DNA from: Ostrinia nubilalis | Lineage: Eukaryota > Arthropoda > Insecta > Lepidoptera > Crambidae | NCBI RefSeq assembly: GCF_963855985.1 | Contig: NC_087111.1 | Coordinates: forward strand, 8,375,001-8,439,000 | Length of the DNA stretch: 64,000 bases | Direction of reading: 5' to 3' | Made by a program: the position numbers and the translations under genes | The notes under the pieces: generated by a model | What the model saw: only the letters and a program-made list of their open reading frames with translations | Databases searched by the model: none | What the model was told of the DNA's origin: nothing | In this document: positions 38,601 through 44,600 of the stretch, piece after piece | Position numbering within the stretch: position 1 is the stretch's first letter | How the letters are laid out: each line of letters begins with the position of its first letter

Positions 38601-41600
38601 TTGTCTAACCAAATGCCTAAAAATTTTGTGGTGTCAGTTTCATTAATCTTTTTACTGTCAAATAGAATGTCAATGTTAGTTGAATTCGAATGATTTTTAA
38701 ATGTCATTAAATTTGTCTTATCTAAATTTATATTAATATTATTCAGTGTCAGCCAGTTTACTATGTCTTTTAGAGTTTTTACGATTTCCGATTTAAGCGA
38801 GTCTACATCATCATTTTTCATGAATAATATAGTGCTGTCGTCTGCAAACAATGTCATAGGATATGGGGATATTTTTGGTAAGTCGTTCACATATACCAGA
38901 AACAGTAGTGGTCCGAGAATACTGCCTTGAGGTACACCATATGCAACATGTCTTCTTTTTGAGAAATAGCGTTTGTCTGTTAATGACTTAGGACTAGAGA
39001 ATACAATCCCGGGATCCCGATTCCCGGGATCTCGGGATCCGGACTGTTTTCTGATCCCGAAAATCCCGGGACTGTACCTGGCTAATCCCGGTATTTTCGG
39101 GATTGATATAAACAGGTCTATTTTGCATTCTACGATCCGTTTGATCTTGCATAGATTATTCCTTAGCATAAAATTATAATTACGATAAAAAACAAACCAA
39201 AGGTACGATACGGATACGGACTATACAGGTACGGCCATAATAATATATTTTTCGTAGACTAGTGAGGAAGCAAATAAAAAGTGTTGTTTAAATACTTCAT
39301 GGACGAGATGACACGGAAGAGGAGGAAAGGTCAGGATCACAAGGTAACGAGCTGACACCACAAACCTCCCAACCCCAATTGAATTTGACACTAAAGGAAA
39401 AGTTGCAGATGGAAATTGATAAGAGTATGAAATGCCCATATCCTGAAGTACAACTACAAAGTGAATCGGGCTTGACAAATAGTATCAGACGTGAAATGAG
39501 CCTGTTTGAAAATGGAGGAGTTCGTGGATATCACATAGACATATCATATCAACTAACACTACTTAAGTTTTTTTTATTATAACCCAATTCCCACATAAGG
39601 CTGATCCCGGGATAGTCCCGGGATCCCGGGATTACCTATCAAAAATCCCGTAATCCCGGGATTGAAAAACATGCTCGGGATTGTATTCTCTACTTAGGAC
39701 AGATTCTACTTATACACGTTACTTGCTGTCTGTTATTTAGGTAAGATTCCATTAAGTCCAGCACATTACCTCTAATTCCACACGCGTATAACTTTTCCAA
39801 GAGTAAAGTGTGGTTAATTCGCTTAAATGAAGCAGCAAAGCGAACGCACAGCGTTGAATAGAGCTCTGTGAATGGCTGCGTGTGTCACCCTGTGCGTCCA
39901 CACGCATTGTGAAACCTCATAGTAATGTTTGTGAATACGAGCGAAATATTTGTTTTACTTTTTTTGTATCCAGGTCACTGCCACTGTGAGCCCGGTTTCG
40001 CGCCGCCTCTCTGCATGCTGCCTGGTCCGGGAGGCTCATATGATTCGGGCCCAGCCACCGATCCTAGCCGTAAGTATTCTAAAATACTCGTATACCTTGA
40101 ACTGTTCCTGTATTCATTTAGACCATACAACTATAACTATGTTCGTTGCGAAAATGCACAGGGAATGTCTTTGTCCAGCGGTGGACTTCATTTAGCACGA
40201 ACTTACTCATGATCGATGACGACTATTTCATTACGATAGTTGATATTTTTCTGATGAAATTCCCTTTGAGCTCCAAAACAGTCAGTTATCTTCCAGAACT
40301 ACTTAACCTTCACTGGTTGGGTTTCATTGGATGCCAAACTGTAGATCCTGGCGGTACAGGAGTTGCAGTGGTGGTAATGAGAAGTGGGATTAGTCTGTAA
40401 TTCTGTGATACATCAATGATACAGTCGATCTGATTGTACAGTCAACAGCACATTAGACTACATTTTTGTTGCAAATTCGTCCCTATTGTGACGAAGTAAG
40501 GTGCCACAGTGTAAAAAAACCATTCTGATCCGAAAGAGTTCGATTCTGTTTCTAAAAACTCATAAAAATTTCTCCTCAGCACTGACCCATATACTGTCCC
40601 AAGAAGTGGTAAGGATGGGACTTGTAAGAGTGCTCTTTGGGGGCCTACTTGCATAAATAAACTATTTGAATGATACTAAAATCTCTTTTTTTTCCACAGT
40701 GCAAAGAAACTTCATGGTGGCGATGTACATCATATTCCTCGGCATCATTCCGCTGATACTTTTAGTGCTGTTCCTGCTGTACTACTCACGACGGAACGTT
40801 CTGTTCTGGCAGCAGAAACCGAGGAAATCGTACGTATTCTACGAGACCACGAGGAATCTCTTCAACAAACACCTATCGATGCCCAAGTTTGGTCACAGCA
40901 CATCACTACGCAACCTCATCGCCAATAAAAATAGTACTGACAACGAAAGTAGTCCCGATATCAAAAATAACACTAAATCACCTTGTACTAATACTAAAAA
41001 TACTAAAGATACCATAGTTAAAGTATCTAGAACAGATATTAAAATAACCACTAAAGATAAAACTATTTTACCTTGCCCTGATACCAAACACATCACTATC
41101 AAGCCAAAAGTAATAGAACAATGCTCGATACCGCTAATCGATTCTAAATCGGAAGCGAACGAAAAAACGAAACCGGTCTATCACAAAATACTGCACTTAA
41201 AACATAAATCTCAAAATAAGAAAACTCTTAAAAAACTAGACAGGAAAATTAATAAGGACGACATAAAAATTGCGAGCGAAGTCGATATTAGGGATGTGGT
41301 CAAACCACCTGTGAAACCGAAACCGAAGCCGAGCGAAAGGAAACCTAATGTCACTATCGTTAAGGCTGGTTTGACTTCAACGACGAATGAACTGATTGCC
41401 AACATCAAAAATAGGTCGCGGTTGCATAGCATTAAAAATGAAAAATAATAATTTGACCTTGGAATAAAATAATATTATTATTATTAAAAATACAACATTT
41501 TGAGAAGCTATAAAAGATAATAAACATAATTATCATATTGTGATTGTTGTAGATATGGAAGTTTTTATAAACTGTTTGACTTATTAGTTTTTAATAGATG

Positions 41601-44600
41601 TTTACCTAAAGGTAGATCTCACTGATACTTCTGGTTTGTTATAAATTACAAAAAAATATTCGAATGAATGGAGATTATTTTAATATAATAAATATAATTA
41701 TTTAAATAAGACTTTATTGAATAAATACATTAGTTTTAATTTACCAAAGAACATGCTCATTATAGTTTTAACGTGTTTTATGTTTATGTTGCATTGTTAC
41801 ATTATTTCTTGTGTTTAACAAGCTCCCAAACTGAGGTGGAATTGTGTAAAGCAATCGTTGTCATTTGACAGTTCATAACGTACGATGATTCTGTCAAACG
41901 CTTTGTTTAACTGACTTTATCGTACGTTATGAACTGTCAAATGATTACGATTGCTTTACACAATTCCACCTCAGGTTCATTGACAACTCAATGGTGCTGG
42001 AAGGACAGACTTGGTTACGTATTTTGATGCATTAGAATTCCGATATTATCAATACAAAACCGTATTATGACTTCTTCACAATTTGAGTAAATTCGTGTGT
42101 TTGAAATTGAACTCTAATGCTCAAAACATACCTACGTATCCTGGTCACACTGATCACATAATGCTAATTCAATTGGGTGGTTGACATCACTAATCGAACC
42201 TTACCTTCTTCTGATTAATTTCGTTGCGGTTACAATGACAGTTTAACTTTTCCCCGGGACAAACTTGACCTTCACTGGTTGAGTTTTTATTGGCGGTCAA
42301 GCTACACAGGAGTTGCAGCGGTGGGAATAATCTCGTAATCGATAATTCTAAACTTCTTTAAAAACATTGCATTCTGGCCCCTGTACCAAGTCAGTTTCAA
42401 TGTTCTGCAAAGTCAATATTTTATTGGTGACGTCAACTACCCTTACTCATTGGTTATGGTTTTGATGCCACGTCTGCACATTGGTTATGGGTTTTATACT
42501 ACGTCTACACATGGGATTGTATTATGTTCATGCTAAGTTTTTGAATGGCTGGCATGGTGTACTAAAGAAGAAAATAATGTATAAACAAATTATACTTAAC
42601 GACATAGTACTCGTATTATTCACGAACTCACTATATTGATTGGCCAAAATTCACACGGTCTAAGCCATGGTCAAAAGACTTATAAAAATGTCAAATATTC
42701 CACACACAGTTTTATTTATTTTAGTGCAAAAACCAAACCAATGTGTTGATGTAGTATGGTGTTTTAGTAATATAACTAGTTGTAGATTGTGTTCATGATT
42801 TTATTTCTTCTTCTTTTATTTTAATAACTGTATTTGCACAAATAAATATTATAACTTATTTCTTTCTTTCTATTAATATTTCTTCCTTTTTTCTTTAACC
42901 AAAGGAGTTTATACCATTTTTAAAGATTTTATTTACTTTCGTTATTTCCAACGAGTTAAAAATAAAAAGTCTTTATTGTTTTGAATAACATTCGAGTTAA
43001 AATGGTATAAAATTTCTTTAAAATGTTGCCAGTTTAATAGTTATGTACCAAATATTTATTAGACTGGCAACATTGTTTCTATGTAGAATGTAGATGGTGC
43101 TTGTCTAGTGCATCTTTCTTGGTGAGTGGTTTATGGGTCTCGCTTTTGCATGGTAGAAATGCATTATTTACTTACGAATAATAATGTGTATGTATATTTA
43201 CTTATTTAATTATTAATGCTTTATCAAAAACAACGGTTTAAATGAAACAACAGAAAAATTTAATCACGTTTTAATTTGCATGCTGTGATGTTCAAAACTA
43301 TAAAATCACACTAACTCGCAATATCTTTATTCAAACGTTTTACAAATGTCTAACCAGTAAACACTAAAATTTCTCTAACAACCTTTTCCAGTAAAGGTGT
43401 ATTTATATTGCTACGTGGTATACGACATTTACATAACAAAAAATAGGTCGCGCAGCAAGAGTTAAGGCGATTATCACACTTTTCGCGCTGACGTCTTGAG
43501 TATTCTTACTGATTTGTGTGTTCTGTATACAAATATCACATAAGTTTGAGTATGTGTTCGGCTCAACTTTTGTTATTCGATCTATAAACGTCACGTGGCA
43601 ATGTAAATATACCTAAATAAAACCACGAAATTAACACCAATCTTATCCACAGGGTCCAGTCTCCCAAAAAGGCGAGTCTCCAACAACGGCTGTCTCGTAG
43701 CGCGAGCAAGTTCGCTTCCAACTTTCACAATAATTCGCCTCATGCGCCGCAACCAGCCGTCCATACTGTTGCTAACCCTGACGATATGAGCTCTAGTCTT
43801 CTACGCTGCGATAGTGATCGCAGCCCTGCCGGAAACCTCAACCCTTCGGTCAACTTCTTCGGAAACTTCAAAGGGTTCTCTCTAACTCCCATAGACAAAA
43901 ACCCAGCTGAGACAGAAAAACCGGTCGAAGCGAAAAGCGCGAAAATCACCCCAGTACATAGAAGCGGCAGTAATAGCCAAAATTTAAACCAGGGCGTCCT
44001 AAAACCCGTTCTGCGAACAGCACCTCCCTTGCCCGTTGTACCTACCACAGCTACTAATAAATCTAGTCCGACGGTGAAAAGAACGAATAGCACAGTCCAG
44101 AACAAATTGAAACACTTCATGGCGCCGGAAAAGGCTGAAGAAACGACCCAGCAGACTAATCCACCGCCTCGCCCGGTCATATCCAGCCCGATTCTCGAAG
44201 CTTCTACGTGCACTGCTAAGGAGCTCATTTCACCACTACAAGGATCAAAAACCTTAGGTCCAACAAGAGCCGCCCCAACTATTCCTCCCACGTCCCCTGC
44301 ATTACCCAAAAGGCCACTCAGTATGCACTCTGGAACTGTCCCCCAAAAACCTTTACCAGAAGAACCAAAAAAAGTCAAAGAGGGTATATCGCTCAATCGA
44401 ATAACCTCCTTTCTAAAACCAGACAAGCCGAAAGAAAAAGAACGTAACCCAGTCGAGCGAAGCCACTCGCTTCCCAAAAATCCGAACCACCAAATCAAAA
44501 TCGCCAAAAACGTCGACAAAACCGCACTGAGAAACCTGCAGATATCGAACCCGATTCTGCAGAAGGAAATAGACTTGCCAGTGAATACAGTGCCGGTGGT

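Noticed and set aside
38027..39169. 380-residue minus-strand frame as one reverse-transcriptase protein starting at 39169
   Set aside because: Its first 60 residues are read from the hAT element's inverted repeats; only the part below 38987 is LINE sequence.
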